This document shows, in pieces, positions 1-11,521 of a stretch of 64,000 bases of DNA (position 1 is its first letter; every line of letters starts with the position of its first letter). The translations under genes and the position numbers were made by a program. Source of the DNA: Clostridium sp. MB40-C1 (GTDB lineage: Bacteria > Bacillota > Clostridia > Clostridiales > Clostridiaceae); the NCBI RefSeq assembly GCF_030913655.1, contig NZ_CP133189.1, forward strand, positions 3,829,328 through 3,893,327, written 5' to 3'. A model generated the notes under the pieces. That model saw only the letters and a list, made by a program, of their open reading frames with translations, was not told the origin of the DNA and searched no databases.

Positions 1-1
1 C

Positions 2-460
2 CAAAATACTTTAGATGCTCCACATAAAAAAGGTGACTTAAGAAGAGCAAGAGCTGCAGCTGCAAGTATCATTCCAAACTCAACAGGAGCTGCTAAAGCT
101 ATTGGATTAGTTATTCCAGAATTAGCTGGTAAATTAGATGGAAACGCTCAAAGAGTTCCAGTTATAACTGGTTCAATTACTGAATTAGTATGTACTTTAG
201 GTAAAAAAGTTACTGTTGAAGAAATTAATGCTGCTATGAAAGCTGCTGCTAATGAATCATTTGGATATACTGAAGATCCAATAGTATCTTCAGATGTTAT
301 CGGAATGAATTTCGGATCATTATTTGATGGAACTCAAACTAAGATTATGGAAGTTAATGGAGAACAATTAGTTAAGGTTGCTTCATGGTATGACAATGAA
401 ATGTCATATACTTCACAATTAATAAGAACTTTAAACTATTTTGCAAACCTTACAAAATAA
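2..460 (+). CDS. gap: glyceraldehyde-3-phosphate dehydrogenase, 3' part
   Basis: This is the C-terminal 152 residues of type I GAPDH, which oxidises and phosphorylates glyceraldehyde-3-phosphate with NAD in cytosolic glycolysis. The frame is open from base 2 to the TAA at 460, so the gene begins outside the window and the first ATG seen at 236 is internal. Visible family motifs are [17 protein letters not shown], the STGAAKAIG loop, [21 protein letters not shown] and the terminal [14 protein letters not shown]. The active-site Cys lies upstream of the window. In clostridia gap is usually followed directly by pgk. Here a terminator and a nucleoside transporter operon come between them. Confidence 0.97.
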   Translation, partial: QNTLDAPHKKGDLRRARAAAASIIPNSTGAAKAIGLVIPELAGKLDGNAQRVPVITGSITELVCTLGKKVTVEEINAAMKAAANESFGYTEDPIVSSDVIGMNFGSLFDGTQTKIMEVNGEQLVKVASWYDNEMSYTSQLIRTLNYFANLTK

Positions 461-522
461 TTTAATATATTAATTGAACATACTAGGTTAGTTAAATAGA
501 TTAACTTATGTAAACATAGAAT

Positions 523-566
523 AAAAACATCTATCTTGTTGGTTATACAAGATAGATGTTTTTTTA
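523..566 (+). terminator. rho-independent terminator after gap
   Basis: A 12-bp perfect stem (ACATCTATCTTG pairing with CAAGATAGATGT) with a 9-nt loop is followed by a run of T. It should separate gap from the transporter operon downstream. Confidence 0.9.
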
Positions 567-798
567 TTCATATTAATAGCAGTTGTCAAATAAAATGAAT
601 TAATAAGTAATTTTTAGATTGAGGTGAAAATTATTTAAGCAAATTCATTTTATTAAAAATAAAAAATAACTTAATATGTTAGAAATATAGAATATGGATA
701 TTTTTTATTTAGATCTTAAAAAATGGAAAAATTAACTTGATTTTTCCATATAATTATCGTATATTAGAGATAAGATTTAATTGAAAATTAATAATATA

Positions 799-827
799 TT
801 GACTATTAATTTTATTAAATCTATTAT
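799..827 (+). promoter_or_regulatory. sigma-A promoter for the BMP transporter operon
   Basis: TTGACT at 799-804 and TATTAT at 822-827 are separated by exactly 17 bp, close to the vegetative consensus. The predicted start is near 834, about 80 bases before the lipoprotein start codon. Confidence 0.7.
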
Positions 828-845
828 CTTAAGTCTTAAAGTTTT

Positions 846-879
846 CGGTAAGCGGTTACATATTGTAAACATTTACCGC
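846..879 (+). promoter_or_regulatory. tandem palindromic operator in the BMP operon leader
   Basis: Two 12-bp palindromes of the form GTAA-N4-TTAC (848-859 and 865-876) stand 17 bp apart just downstream of the predicted transcription start. The first, read as GGTAAGCGGTTACA, fits the catabolite-response element consensus at 12 of 14 positions by eye. The whole block can also fold through GCGGT/ACCGC. A repressor site, possibly for CcpA or another LacI-family protein, is inferred. Confidence 0.5.
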
Positions 880-914
880 GTCAAATTAAGTTTATAATTA
901 GGAGGGGAATAACA

Positions 915-2081
915 ATGAAAAAAAGAAGACTAGTTGCTATTTTAGCGACAGTAGCTGTGGTTGCATCTTTGTTTGCAGGCTGCGGTGGTAAACCTGAGAA
1001 TAAGGATAATAAGGCAGCACAAGAACAAAAGAAAGATGAAACTAAAAAATCAGACATAAAAATAGGTCTTTCAACTGATGAAGGTGGATTAAATGATAAA
1101 TCATTTAATCAAGCAGCAGATATGGGAATTAAAAAAGCAGAGAAAGAATTTGGGTTTGAATATAAAGCTTTAGAATCAACTAAAAAAGAAAACTTTGTTC
1201 CACATCTTCAAACATTATCAACAGGTGCTAACTCTAATTTAACATTTGCTATTGGATATCAAATGGCTGAAGCTTTGGCAGAAGTAGCTAAATCAGCACA
1301 AGACAAGAACTTTGCTATTGTTGATTTTGCACCAGATAAACCTGAGGATGTGTTGAAGAATGTTCAGTATTTACGTTTTAATGATCATGAAGGATCATTC
1401 TTAGTAGGAGTTATAGCAGCAAAAACTTCAAAAACTGGTAAAATAGGATTTATAGGTGGAAAGCAAAGTCCGTTAATTGGAAAATTTGAAGCTGGATATA
1501 TAGCAGGAGCTAGAGCTATAAATCCAAATATAAAAGTGGATGTTAGATATGCTGATAGCTTTAGTGATTCAAACAAAGGATATGAACTTGCAAAAGCTGA
1601 ATATGGATCAGGATGTGATATAGTTTACCATGCAGCAGGTGGTGTTGGATTAGGATTGTTTAAGGCAACTAAAGAAATAAAAGATAGTGGAAAGCAAGTT
1701 TGGGCTATAGGTGTTGACCAAGACCAAGTATTAACAGTTACAGATGCAAATAAAAAACCTATGTATGCTGATATAATACTTACAAGTATGATAAAGAGAG
1801 TTGATACTGCAACTTATGAAGCAGTAAAAGAAGTTGTTGAAGGAAAATTCCAAGGCGGAAAAATTAGAACATTTAGTCTTAAAGAAAACGGTGTTGGTAT
1901 AGCTCCAACTTCAAGAGGACAAATACCAGATGACGTAAAAGATATAGTTAAACAAAATGTATCTAAAGAGGTTATAACTTTAGTTGATAAATATGAAGCA
2001 GCTATAAAAGAAGGTAAAATAAAAGTTCCAGAAAAACCAGAAGATGCTAAAAAATTCACAACTGATTTTAAAGCGGAATAA
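915..2081 (+). CDS. BMP-family nucleoside-binding lipoprotein
   Basis: This is the substrate-binding protein of an ABC uptake system of the BMP/PnrA/Med family, members of which bind purine and pyrimidine nucleosides. A signal peptide with a lipobox (LFAGC, Cys23) indicates that the mature protein is anchored to the outer face of the membrane. A charged linker rich in K, E, D and Q follows. The body starts at about residue 48 with the family motif IGLSTDEGGLNDKSFNQ and contains GFIGGKQSPLIGKFEAGY and HAAGGVGLG. The length of 388 residues is usual for the family. AGGAGGGG sits 7 bases before the ATG. A terminator-like hairpin separates it from its ATPase, probably giving an excess of binding protein. 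Confidence 0.93.
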   Translation: MKKRRLVAILATVAVVASLFAGCGGKPENKDNKAAQEQKKDETKKSDIKIGLSTDEGGLNDKSFNQAADMGIKKAEKEFGFEYKALESTKKENFVPHLQTLSTGANSNLTFAIGYQMAEALAEVAKSAQDKNFAIVDFAPDKPEDVLKNVQYLRFNDHEGSFLVGVIAAKTSKTGKIGFIGGKQSPLIGKFEAGYIAGARAINPNIKVDVRYADSFSDSNKGYELAKAEYGSGCDIVYHAAGGVGLGLFKATKEIKDSGKQVWAIGVDQDQVLTVTDANKKPMYADIILTSMIKRVDTATYEAVKEVVEGKFQGGKIRTFSLKENGVGIAPTSRGQIPDDVKDIVKQNVSKEVITLVDKYEAAIKEGKIKVPEKPEDAKKFTTDFKAE

Positions 2082-2095
2082 AACATGATGGCATG

Positions 2096-2130
2096 AAAAA
2101 GCTAGATGTATTGCACATCTAGCTTTTTCA
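2096..2130 (+). terminator. intra-operon attenuating terminator
   Basis: A 9-bp stem (GCTAGATGT/ACATCTAGC) preceded by A5 and followed by T5 lies between the binding-protein gene and the ATPase gene. It likely lowers readthrough into the ATPase and permeases. Confidence 0.75.
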
Positions 2131-2210
2131 AAACCGCTTATATGTAAATTGCAATAAAAAATATTAATAAACAACTATATGTTTATTAAATCCTTGAAAG
2201 GAGGACAATA

Positions 2211-3752
2211 ATGGAAAAAGTCATTGAAATGAAAGGCATTACCAAGGTTTTCCCGGGGACTACCGCTAATGATAATGTGGATTTTACATTGTTAAAAGGT
2301 GAAACTCATGTTTTACTTGGAGAAAATGGAGCTGGTAAAACCACACTTATGAATGTTTTATATGGGCTATACCAACCAGAGATGGGACAGATTTTTATAA
2401 GAGAGAAAGAACTGAAAATAACTAGTCCTAATGATGCTATAAAGTTAGGAATAGGAATGGTGCACCAGCATTTTATGCTTGTACATAATTTTACTGTTGC
2501 TCAAAATATTGTATTAGGGATGGAACCAAGAAAAGGATTAAAAATTGATATTAATAAAGCTATAGAAGATGTTAAAGAAATTGCTAAAAAATATGGATTT
2601 AATATAAATCCTAAGGATGTAATTGAGGATATCAGTGTTGGTCAACAGCAAAAAGTTGAAATATTAAAAGCTTTATATAGAGGTGCAGAAATATTAATAT
2701 TAGATGAGCCAACAGCCGTTTTAACTCCTCAAGAGATTGAAGAGTTAGGACAAATTATAGACAATTTGAAAAAGGAAGGTAAATCAGTAATATTAATTAC
2801 ACATAAGCTAAAAGAAGTTATGAGTATGAGTGATAGAGTAACAATAATAAGAAGAGGAAAAGTAACTGGCACTGTGAATACTAAGGATACATCTATAGAT
2901 GAATTAGCAGAACTTATGGTGGGAAGAAAAGTTCAGCTAATAGTAGAAAAGAAAGTTAGTGATTTGAAGGGGGAAATATTAAGAGTAGAAGATCTTCATG
3001 CTAATGATAATAGAAATCTGCCAGCTTTAAAAGGGGTAACCTTCCAAGTCAATGGAGGAGAAATTCTAGGAATAGCAGGGGTTGATGGGAATGGTCAGAC
3101 AGAACTTTTAGAAGTATTGACAGGACTTAGAAAACCTATAAGTGGAAAAATAAGCATAAAAAATAAAAATATTTTTGGTAAGACACCTAGAGAAATAATA
3201 GATAGTGGGGTTGGACACATACCAGAAGATAGGCAGAGAAGAGGATTGATACTTAAATATTCCTTATTTGAAAACGTTATTTTAGGAGTACATCATAAGG
3301 AACCTTTTAGTAAAAATAAAATTATAGACTATAAAGTAGTAAGAAAGTATGCTCAAAGAATAATAAAAGAGTTTGATGTAAGAACTCCTGGGGATGAAGT
3401 TTCAGCTTCTTCATTGTCAGGAGGAAATCAACAAAAATTAATTGTTGCTAGAGAAATATCAAAAGATCCAGATATTTTAATAGCAGCACAACCTACAAGA
3501 GGAGTTGATGTTGGAGCTATAGAGTTTATTCATAAAAGACTTGTGGGAGAGAGAGATTCAGGAAAAGCTGTTTTATTAGTATCCTTTGAGTTGGATGAAA
3601 TATTAGCTTTATCAGATAGAATTGCAGTTATGTATGATGGAGAAATAGTAGCTATTTTAGATAGAAAAGATGCAGATGAACAGAAATTAGGTATACTCAT
3701 GGCTGGAGGAAGTTTAAACGCTGATAATAAAGGAGTGAACAAAATTGAGTAA
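2211..3752 (+). CDS. nucleoside ABC transporter ATP-binding protein (tandem NBD)
   Basis: This is the energy-coupling subunit of the BMP-type nucleoside importer, a 513-residue fusion of two nucleotide-binding domains as in RbsA and B. subtilis YufO/NupO. The first domain has Walker [10 protein letters not shown] (37-45), signature ISVGQQQK and Walker [13 protein letters not shown]. The second has a degenerate Walker A ([10 protein letters not shown]), the normal condition in this family, and signature [16 protein letters not shown] precedes the ATG. The stop codon overlaps the TTG start of the first permease by 8 bases, so the two genes are translationally coupled. Confidence 0.95.
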   Translation: MEKVIEMKGITKVFPGTTANDNVDFTLLKGETHVLLGENGAGKTTLMNVLYGLYQPEMGQIFIREKELKITSPNDAIKLGIGMVHQHFMLVHNFTVAQNIVLGMEPRKGLKIDINKAIEDVKEIAKKYGFNINPKDVIEDISVGQQQKVEILKALYRGAEILILDEPTAVLTPQEIEELGQIIDNLKKEGKSVILITHKLKEVMSMSDRVTIIRRGKVTGTVNTKDTSIDELAELMVGRKVQLIVEKKVSDLKGEILRVEDLHANDNRNLPALKGVTFQVNGGEILGIAGVDGNGQTELLEVLTGLRKPISGKISIKNKNIFGKTPREIIDSGVGHIPEDRQRRGLILKYSLFENVILGVHHKEPFSKNKIIDYKVVRKYAQRIIKEFDVRTPGDEVSASSLSGGNQQKLIVAREISKDPDILIAAQPTRGVDVGAIEFIHKRLVGERDSGKAVLLVSFELDEILALSDRIAVMYDGEIVAILDRKDADEQKLGILMAGGSLNADNKGVNKIE

Positions 3753-4851
3753 AAAATCATCCAATAGTAATTTTTTAAATATAATAAAACAATCAATTAA
3801 GAGTTTGATATTTCCTTTGTTTGCAATAATAATATCTATATTTGTTGCTGTATTCTTTGTTATGTGGTCTAAAGGATATTCTATAACACAATATTTTTCA
3901 GCTTTAACAGATTTATTTAGTATAATATGGGAAGGAAGTTTTGCTACTAAAAGGAATGCTCTTACTACTATTTCCTATGTAACTCCACTTATATTTACAG
4001 GTATAGCAAATGCTGTTGCATTTAAATGTGGTCTATTTAACATTGGAGTTGAAGGACAATTTATAATGGGTATGATTTCAGCAGCTATAATTGGATTAAT
4101 ACCAGGATTAAACCCTTTTATTCATATTATTTTAATAATACTTGGTGGTATGCTAGCAGGAACTATATGGGGCGGAATACCAGGTATACTAAAAGCTAAG
4201 TTTGGAACAAATGAAGTTATAAATACGATTATGATGAATTATATAGGTATGTACTTTGCAAATTGGATTGTTCAAAAATCTGTATTTTCAGTGGCACCAA
4301 CATATACAAATACTCCATTGATTCAACAAAGTGCGAGATTGATGCCTTTAAGCAAGCTTAGTAAAGCTAATATAGGTATATTTATTGCAATAGCTTTTGC
4401 TATATTAGTTTATTGGCTTTTATGGAAGACTACTATAGGATATGAAATCAGAGGAGTTGGAATAAATCCATCAGGAGCAGAATATGGTGGAATAAATGTA
4501 GCTAAAAACATGACACTTGCTATGGTTATATCAGGATCACTTGCTGGTATTGGAGGAGCAACACATTTATCTGGCGTGTTATATCAATGTCAAGATTTTA
4601 TGGCATTTCCTGGGTTTGGATTTGATGGTATAGCTGTTGCACTTTTGGCTAAATCTAATCCAATCGGATGTATTGCTTCAGCAATTTTATTCGGAGCTTT
4701 AAATAGTAGTGCCACTATGCTTCAATTTAATGATATACCAAAAGAAATAGTATTTTTAATTCAATCTATAATAATTATATTTGTTGCAACAGACTATGTA
4801 GTTAAATATTTTGCAGATAAGAAAAAGAAGGGAGAGATAATAAATGGATAA
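3745..4851 (+). CDS. nucleoside ABC transporter permease 1
   Basis: This inner-membrane permease belongs to the YufP/NupP (BPD_transp_2) family and has 368 residues with about 8-10 hydrophobic segments. It starts with TTG, supported by AAAGGAGTG 7 bases upstream and the 8-base overlap with the ATPase gene. Family motifs include FKCGLFNIGVEGQFIMG, GTNEVINTIMMNYI and the GSLAGIGGA loop expected to contact the ATPase. It pairs with the second permease as a heterodimer, as is known for nucleoside importers of this type. Confidence 0.93.
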   Translation: MSKKSSNSNFLNIIKQSIKSLIFPLFAIIISIFVAVFFVMWSKGYSITQYFSALTDLFSIIWEGSFATKRNALTTISYVTPLIFTGIANAVAFKCGLFNIGVEGQFIMGMISAAIIGLIPGLNPFIHIILIILGGMLAGTIWGGIPGILKAKFGTNEVINTIMMNYIGMYFANWIVQKSVFSVAPTYTNTPLIQQSARLMPLSKLSKANIGIFIAIAFAILVYWLLWKTTIGYEIRGVGINPSGAEYGGINVAKNMTLAMVISGSLAGIGGATHLSGVLYQCQDFMAFPGFGFDGIAVALLAKSNPIGCIASAILFGALNSSATMLQFNDIPKEIVFLIQSIIIIFVATDYVVKYFADKKKKGEIING

Positions 4852-5758
4852 TACAATATTCCCTTTGGTAGCTTCTACTTTGAGAATGGCAGCACCACTT
4901 ATATTTACTGCAATAGGAGCGGTTTTCGCTGAAAGATCTGGAGTGGTTAATATAGGATTAGATGGAATGATGATAATGGGAGCTTTCTTTGCCGTTTTGG
5001 GTTCCAAAATGTATGGACCTATAACAGGTATATTATTTGCTATGCTAGCAGGTGGAGTTATGGCTACTATTCATGCTTTTTTAAGTATAAATTTAAGGGC
5101 TGATCAGATTATTTCTGGTACTGCAATAAATCTTTTCGCAACAGCATTAGCAAGTTTTTTAATAGGACCTATATTTAAAACTGGTGGTCAAACTGATTTA
5201 GTTAAAGGACTTTCTTATGATTTACCAGGTTTTTTGGAAAAGGTACCTATCTTAAAAGATTTAAATTGGTTTGTAATAGGAGCTTTTATTTTAGTTTTTG
5301 TTGCTAACTTTGTGTTGTTTAAAACTCCACTGGGTTTAAGAATAAGAGCTGTTGGAGAACATCCAAGTGCAGCAGATACTCTTGGAATTAATGTTTATAA
5401 AATGAGATATTTATGTGTAATTTTATCAGGTATATTAGCAGGTCTTGGAGGAGCTGCGTTATCTATAGGATTAACACCAGTTTATAAGGATGGGATGGTA
5501 GCTGGTAGAGGATTTATAGCTCTTGCTGCAATGATATTTGGTAACTGGAAACCGGTGGGAACTATGTGGGCATGTTTATTATTTGCTTTTGGTAATGCAT
5601 TCCAAATACAAGCACAAGGTTTTACTATGATAAGATTACCAAATGAACTTTATTCTTCTATACCATATATATTAACAATGTTAGCACTTGCAGGATTTGT
5701 AGGTAAAACAACTGCACCTAGAGCTGATGGTCAACCGTATATTAAAGGACAAAGGTAA
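4844..5758 (+). CDS. nucleoside ABC transporter permease 2
   Basis: This is the second permease of the importer (YufQ/NupQ type), 304 residues, almost wholly hydrophobic. It carries FAERSGVVNIGLDGMMIMGAF and LSGILAGLGGAALS, matching the corresponding motifs of permease 1. Its ATG overlaps the end of permease 1 by 8 bases, completing a tightly coupled ATPase-permease-permease unit. A strong terminator follows, so the transporter is transcriptionally closed off from pgk. Confidence 0.93.
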   Translation: MDNTIFPLVASTLRMAAPLIFTAIGAVFAERSGVVNIGLDGMMIMGAFFAVLGSKMYGPITGILFAMLAGGVMATIHAFLSINLRADQIISGTAINLFATALASFLIGPIFKTGGQTDLVKGLSYDLPGFLEKVPILKDLNWFVIGAFILVFVANFVLFKTPLGLRIRAVGEHPSAADTLGINVYKMRYLCVILSGILAGLGGAALSIGLTPVYKDGMVAGRGFIALAAMIFGNWKPVGTMWACLLFAFGNAFQIQAQGFTMIRLPNELYSSIPYILTMLALAGFVGKTTAPRADGQPYIKGQR

Positions 5759-5837
5759 TTTAGATTAGTCTATCTTTTAATAAAAATAAGTTTTAGGATT
5801 ACTGGGTTATATATATTAAAAACATAGTTGAATTAAA

Positions 5838-5917
5838 AGATCTAGTGAAAAGATGAATTGAAAATGTATTGTTTTTCAATGACATTTTAAATAGCATTTT
5901 TCACTAGATTTTTATTT
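5838..5917 (+). terminator. composite terminator after the nucleoside transporter operon
   Basis: An outer 12-bp stem (ATCTAGTGAAAA with TTTTCACTAGAT) encloses an inner ATTGAAAA/TTTTCAAT hairpin and is followed by a T-rich tract. Confidence 0.75.
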
Positions 5918-6017
5918 ATGTTAGAAGATTTATAAAATCTAAATAAAAGGAATACTATTCTAAATTTATTTAAAATAAGTTAAATTTATAAATTTCTATT
6001 TTTTTTTGCGAAAGCTA

Positions 6018-6087
6018 TTTTAAAATTAGTTACTTTACATTATAATGGAAGTGGGACAATATGAGTAACAGTGGGACAGAAAAAGAC
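6018..6087 (+). promoter_or_regulatory. pgk promoter with CggR-like operator
   Basis: TATAAT at 6041-6046 is a perfect -10 box; the -35 box (TTTTAA at 6018) is weak. Right at the predicted start lie two direct copies of GTGGGACA (6051-6058 and 6071-6078) with a period of exactly 20 bases. The known Bacillus CggR operator also repeats CGGGAC every 20 bases, just downstream of the promoter. The TGTC half-sites are not conserved here, so the assignment is good but not certain. Confidence 0.6.
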
Positions 6088-6234
6088 CTGAAGGTTAAAT
6101 AAATATTTAATAAAAACTGTAGAATAATAGATATTATATTTAAATTGTACTTAATAAATAGGTTAATATCAAATTTTTATAAAGTTGTTTATAAAAATGA
6201 AAAATTTTTCATTATAAATGGAGGAGATATTGAT

Positions 6235-7431
6235 ATGAAATTAAATAAGAAATCTGTAGAAGATATCAATGTTAAAGGTAAAAAAGTACTAGTAAGATGC
6301 GACTTTAATGTTCCCCTAAAAGATGGAGTAATTACTGATGAAAACAGATTAGTAGGTGCTATGCCAACAATCAAATACCTTATAGAAAATGGTGCTAAAG
6401 TAATACTTTGCTCACACCTTGGAAAACCAAAAGGAGAAGCAAAACCAGAATTATCTTTACAACCTGTGGCAAAAAGACTTTCAGAGATGTTAGGAAAAGA
6501 AGTTTTATTTGCAGCTGACGATAATGTAGTTGGAGATAATGCTAAAAAAGCTGTGGCAGAAATGAAAGATGGAGACGTTATTTTACTTCAAAATACTAGA
6601 TATAGAAAAGAAGAAACAAAAAATGAAGAGAATTTTTCAAAAGAATTAGCTTCTCTTGCTGATGTTTTTGTAAACGATGCTTTTGGAACTGCTCATAGAG
6701 CACATTGTTCAACAGTTGGAGTAACTGAATTTGTTGAAGAATCAGCATGTGGATACTTAATTGAAAAAGAGTTACAGTTCTTAGGAGATGCTGTTGAAGC
6801 TCCAGTAAGACCATTTGTTGCGATTTTAGGTGGAGCTAAAGTTTCAGATAAAATAAATGTTATAAATAATTTACTTGAAAAAGTTGATACATTAATAATA
6901 GGTGGAGGAATGGCTTATACATTCTTAAAATCTCAAGGATACTCAATTGGAAAATCTCTTGTTGAAGAAGACAAAGTTGAATATGCTAAAGAAATGATAG
7001 ACAAAGCTAAACAAAAAGGTGTTAACTTACTACTTCCTATAGATAATGTAGTTGGAGCTGAATTTGATGCAGGAACTGAACCAGTAACTACAGAAGATCA
7101 GAATATACCAGAAGGATATATGGGATTAGATATAGGTACTAAAACAGCTAAGTCTTATGCAGATGCCGTAAGAAATGCAAAAACTGTTGTATGGAATGGA
7201 CCAATGGGAGTATTTGAATTTTCAAATTTTGCAAAGGGTACTATAGCTGTTGCTGAAGCTATGGCTGAGGCAGATGCTACAACAATAATTGGTGGAGGAG
7301 ACAGTGCGGCTGCTGTTAACCAATTAGGATTTGGAGATAAAATGTCTCACATCTCAACAGGTGGTGGAGCTTCACTTGAATTTTTAGAAGGAAAAGAATT
7401 ACCAGGAATAGTTGCACTTTCAGATAAATAA
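6235..7431 (+). CDS. pgk: phosphoglycerate kinase
   Basis: The product transfers the acyl phosphate of 1,3-bisphosphoglycerate to ADP, the first ATP-yielding step of glycolysis. It has 398 residues from the ATG at 6235, chosen because GGAGGAG lies 8 bases upstream; the frame stays open further 5' but without support. Motifs are VRCDFNVPL in the N-lobe, the substrate-binding HLGKPKG and [11 protein letters not shown] segments, GGAKVSDKI, and the nucleotide-binding GGGDSAAAV and [15 protein letters not shown]. It is the first gene of the pgk-tpiA-gpmI-eno run and is separated from gap by the nucleoside transporter. Confidence 0.97.
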   Translation: MKLNKKSVEDINVKGKKVLVRCDFNVPLKDGVITDENRLVGAMPTIKYLIENGAKVILCSHLGKPKGEAKPELSLQPVAKRLSEMLGKEVLFAADDNVVGDNAKKAVAEMKDGDVILLQNTRYRKEETKNEENFSKELASLADVFVNDAFGTAHRAHCSTVGVTEFVEESACGYLIEKELQFLGDAVEAPVRPFVAILGGAKVSDKINVINNLLEKVDTLIIGGGMAYTFLKSQGYSIGKSLVEEDKVEYAKEMIDKAKQKGVNLLLPIDNVVGAEFDAGTEPVTTEDQNIPEGYMGLDIGTKTAKSYADAVRNAKTVVWNGPMGVFEFSNFAKGTIAVAEAMAEADATTIIGGGDSAAAVNQLGFGDKMSHISTGGGASLEFLEGKELPGIVALSDK

Positions 7432-7482
7432 TACAGAAATATAATATAGATTTACTGAAAATTAAAGAGGGGTGTTTTAATA

Positions 7483-8235
7483 ATGAGAAAAGCAATTATA
7501 GCAGGAAACTGGAAAATGAATAATACTGTTTCAGAAGCAGTTAAATTAGTAGAGGAATTAAAACCATTAGTAAAAGATGCAATTTGTGATGTAGTAGTTT
7601 GTCCATCTACTATATGTTTAGATGCTGTTGTTAAAGCAGTTAAAGGAACAAACATAAAAGTAGGTGCTCAAAACATGTACTTTGAAGAAAGTGGAGCATT
7701 TACAGGAGAGACTGCACCAGCTATGATTCAAGAAATGGGAGTAGAATATGTTATACTAGGACATAGTGAAAGAAGAACATACTTTGCGGAAACTGATGAA
7801 GCATTAAATAAAAAAATGAAAAAAGCTTTTGAACATAACTTAGTCCCAATACTTTGTGTTGGAGAAACTCTTGAAGAAAGAGAAGCTAATATAACAGAAG
7901 AAGTATTAGGAAGACAAATTAAATTAGATTTAGCTGGATTAACTAAAGAACAAGTTGAAAAAACTGTTATAGCTTATGAACCAGTATGGGCTATAGGAAC
8001 CGGTAAAACAGCTACTTCAGAACAAGCTAATGAAACAATAGCTTATGTAAGAAGTGTTGTTTCAGGTATGTTTGGAAAAGAAACAGCAGAAAAAGTTAGA
8101 ATACAATATGGTGGTTCAGTTAAACCATCTACAATAAAAGAACAAATGAATCAATCAGATATAGATGGTGGATTAATAGGCGGAGCTTCATTAAAAGCAG
8201 AAGATTTTGCTGCTATAGTAAATTTTGATAAATAA
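7483..8235 (+). CDS. tpiA: triosephosphate isomerase
   Basis: The product interconverts dihydroxyacetone phosphate and glyceraldehyde-3-phosphate. The 250-residue TIM barrel has the substrate loop GNWKMN with the catalytic Lys11, the catalytic His in GHSERR and the catalytic Glu in [11 protein letters not shown], followed by the phosphate-binding YGGSV and GGLIGGASL. The RBS GAGGGG stands upstream of the ATG. The gene follows pgk by about 50 bases without a terminator. Confidence 0.98.
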   Translation: MRKAIIAGNWKMNNTVSEAVKLVEELKPLVKDAICDVVVCPSTICLDAVVKAVKGTNIKVGAQNMYFEESGAFTGETAPAMIQEMGVEYVILGHSERRTYFAETDEALNKKMKKAFEHNLVPILCVGETLEEREANITEEVLGRQIKLDLAGLTKEQVEKTVIAYEPVWAIGTGKTATSEQANETIAYVRSVVSGMFGKETAEKVRIQYGGSVKPSTIKEQMNQSDIDGGLIGGASLKAEDFAAIVNFDK

Positions 8236-8242
8236 TTAAATG

Positions 8243-8374
8243 CTAGGTTCTAGATGCTAGGTACTAGGTTTAAAGGATAATCGTTAGCCGCTAAGAGATG
8301 AAGCATAAGTTGCTTTACAAAGATAAACTAGGTCCTAGTGAGTAGAGAATATTAAAGAAAGTATTAATCTCTAG
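8243..8374. repeat. CTAG-rich intergenic repeat cluster
   Basis: Seven CTAG tetramers fall within 132 bases between tpiA and gpmI (8243, 8250, 8257, 8264, 8328, 8335, 8371), the first four and another pair at exact 7-base spacing, built from CTAGGT/CTAGAT units. CTAG is normally rare in bacterial DNA. No reading frame is present. It resembles a degenerate short repeat element rather than a regulatory site. Confidence 0.55.
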
Positions 8375-8463
8375 GCACTAATTCTAAAAGCTAAGGGAAA
8401 AGTGTTTTAGGTAAGTTAGAGATTAGCGACTAATGATTAAACTTATTTATGGAGGAGAGAATC

Positions 8464-9999
8464 ATGGCTAAAAAACCTACTATGATTATGATTTTAGATG
8501 GATTTGGTATATCAGATCATGAGGATGGAAATGCTATAATGATAGCTAAACATCCTAATATAACAAGACTATGGAATGATTATCCTCATACAACTATAGC
8601 TGCTAGTGGATTAGCTGTCGGGTTGCCAGAAGGTCAAATGGGTAATTCAGAAGTTGGACACTTAAATATCGGCGCAGGAAGAGTAGTGTATCAATCATTA
8701 ACAAGAATAACTAAATCTATTAGTGATGGAGATTTTTTTGAAAATGAAGCTTTATTAAAAGCTGTAGATAATGCATTGAATAATAAATCTTCCCTTCATT
8801 TATTAGGGCTCTTATCTGATGGTGGGGTTCATTCCCATATAGAACACCTAAAAGGATTATTAGAATTAGCTAAGAAAAAGGGATTAGAAAAAGTATATGT
8901 ACATGCTTTTTTAGATGGAAGAGATACGCCACCTTCTTCTGCTAATAAATATATAAATGAAATAGAAGAATATATGAAGGAAATAGGAGTAGGAACTATA
9001 GCCACAGTATCAGGAAGATACTATGCTATGGATAGAGATAATAGATGGGAAAGAGTAGAACTTGCATACAATGCTTTAGTAAATGGAAAAGGAGAGTATG
9101 CAGGTACTCCAGGAGAAGCGGTGGAAAGATCATATAATGATAATAAAACCGATGAATTTGTTCTTCCAACAATTATCACTAAAAATCAAGAACCTAAAGC
9201 TATAATAAAGGATAAAGATTCAGTTGTATTCTTTAACTTTAGACCAGATAGAGCAAGAGAAATGACAAGGGCTTTAAATGATAAAGTATTTGAAGGTTTT
9301 AAAAGAAATAATTTAGATTTAACTTTTGTCACTATGACTGAGTATGATAAAACTATTGAAAATGTAGAAGTTGCTTTCAAACCTGAATCATATACAAATA
9401 CTTTAGGTGAATATTTAAGTAAGTTAGGTAAAAAACAACTTAGAATTGCTGAAACAGAGAAATATGCTCATGTTACCTTCTTCTTTAATGGAGGAGTAGA
9501 AGAGCCTAATAAAAACGAAGACAGAGTTTTAGTACCTTCACCAAAGGTTGCTACATACGATTTAAAACCAGAAATGAGTGCTTATGAAGTAACAGAACAA
9601 GTGCTTGAAAAGATAGATGCAGATGAGTATGACTTTATTGTTCTAAACTATGCAAATCCTGATATGGTAGGTCATACTGGGGTAATTGAAGCTGCAGTTA
9701 AAGCAGTTGAAACAGTTGATGAATGTTTAGATAAAGTTGTGGATAAAATACTAGAGAAAAAGGGTACTGTATTAATTACAGCAGACCATGGAAACTGTGA
9801 GCAAATGATAGATTATTCTAATGGAAAGCCTATGACAGCTCATACAACCAATATAGTACCATTTATATATGTATCTGAAGAAGCAAAAGGAAAACAATTA
9901 AGAGAAGATGGAATTCTTGCAGATATAGCGCCAACAGCGATTACAGCTATGGGAGAAAAGATTCCATCTGAGATGACTGGTAAAGATCTTATAAAATAA
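8464..9999 (+). CDS. gpmI: 2,3-bisphosphoglycerate-independent phosphoglycerate mutase
   Basis: This is the Mn-dependent, cofactor-independent mutase that converts 3- to 2-phosphoglycerate. It has 511 residues in the alkaline phosphatase superfamily. Visible features are the metal ligand Asp in MILDGFG and the nucleophile Ser62 in [14 protein letters not shown]. Further on come the substrate segment [18 protein letters not shown] and the C-terminal metal site [12 protein letters not shown] with TADHGN. The ATG at 8464 is preferred because the GGAGGAGA ribosome site lies between it and the in-frame ATG at 8449. Confidence 0.97.
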   Translation: MAKKPTMIMILDGFGISDHEDGNAIMIAKHPNITRLWNDYPHTTIAASGLAVGLPEGQMGNSEVGHLNIGAGRVVYQSLTRITKSISDGDFFENEALLKAVDNALNNKSSLHLLGLLSDGGVHSHIEHLKGLLELAKKKGLEKVYVHAFLDGRDTPPSSANKYINEIEEYMKEIGVGTIATVSGRYYAMDRDNRWERVELAYNALVNGKGEYAGTPGEAVERSYNDNKTDEFVLPTIITKNQEPKAIIKDKDSVVFFNFRPDRAREMTRALNDKVFEGFKRNNLDLTFVTMTEYDKTIENVEVAFKPESYTNTLGEYLSKLGKKQLRIAETEKYAHVTFFFNGGVEEPNKNEDRVLVPSPKVATYDLKPEMSAYEVTEQVLEKIDADEYDFIVLNYANPDMVGHTGVIEAAVKAVETVDECLDKVVDKILEKKGTVLITADHGNCEQMIDYSNGKPMTAHTTNIVPFIYVSEEAKGKQLREDGILADIAPTAITAMGEKIPSEMTGKDLIK

Positions 10000-10009
10000 T
10001 GATAAACAA

Positions 10010-10048
10010 ACAGTAAGAAGTTTAAAAAATATATAGTATTCTTACTGT
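10010..10048 (+). other. hairpin between gpmI and eno
   Basis: A 9-bp stem (CAGTAAGAA/TTCTTACTG) with a long AT loop lies between the two genes. No T-run follows, so it is more likely an mRNA processing or stabilising hairpin than a terminator. Confidence 0.45.
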
Positions 10049-10083
10049 CTGCATAAATAATTTTGTTTAGGAGGAAAGTGTAA

Positions 10084-11385
<1,302 letters not shown>

Positions 11386-11419
11386 TTTACTCTTGTCCAT
11401 GTTTAATTTAATATATATT

Positions 11420-11459
11420 AAGGTAGAGTCACGGATATAAGACTGTGACTCTATCTTTA
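11420..11459 (+). terminator. terminator after eno
   Basis: An 11-bp stem (GGTAGAGTCAC with GTGACTCTATC) is followed by a short T-rich segment. It closes the glycolytic transcript. Confidence 0.8.
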
Positions 11460-11521
11460 ATTACGTATTAAATATATTAAGTTTATGTAAGGCTTGAGTA
11501 TCTAGGTGTTACAAACCTTTA

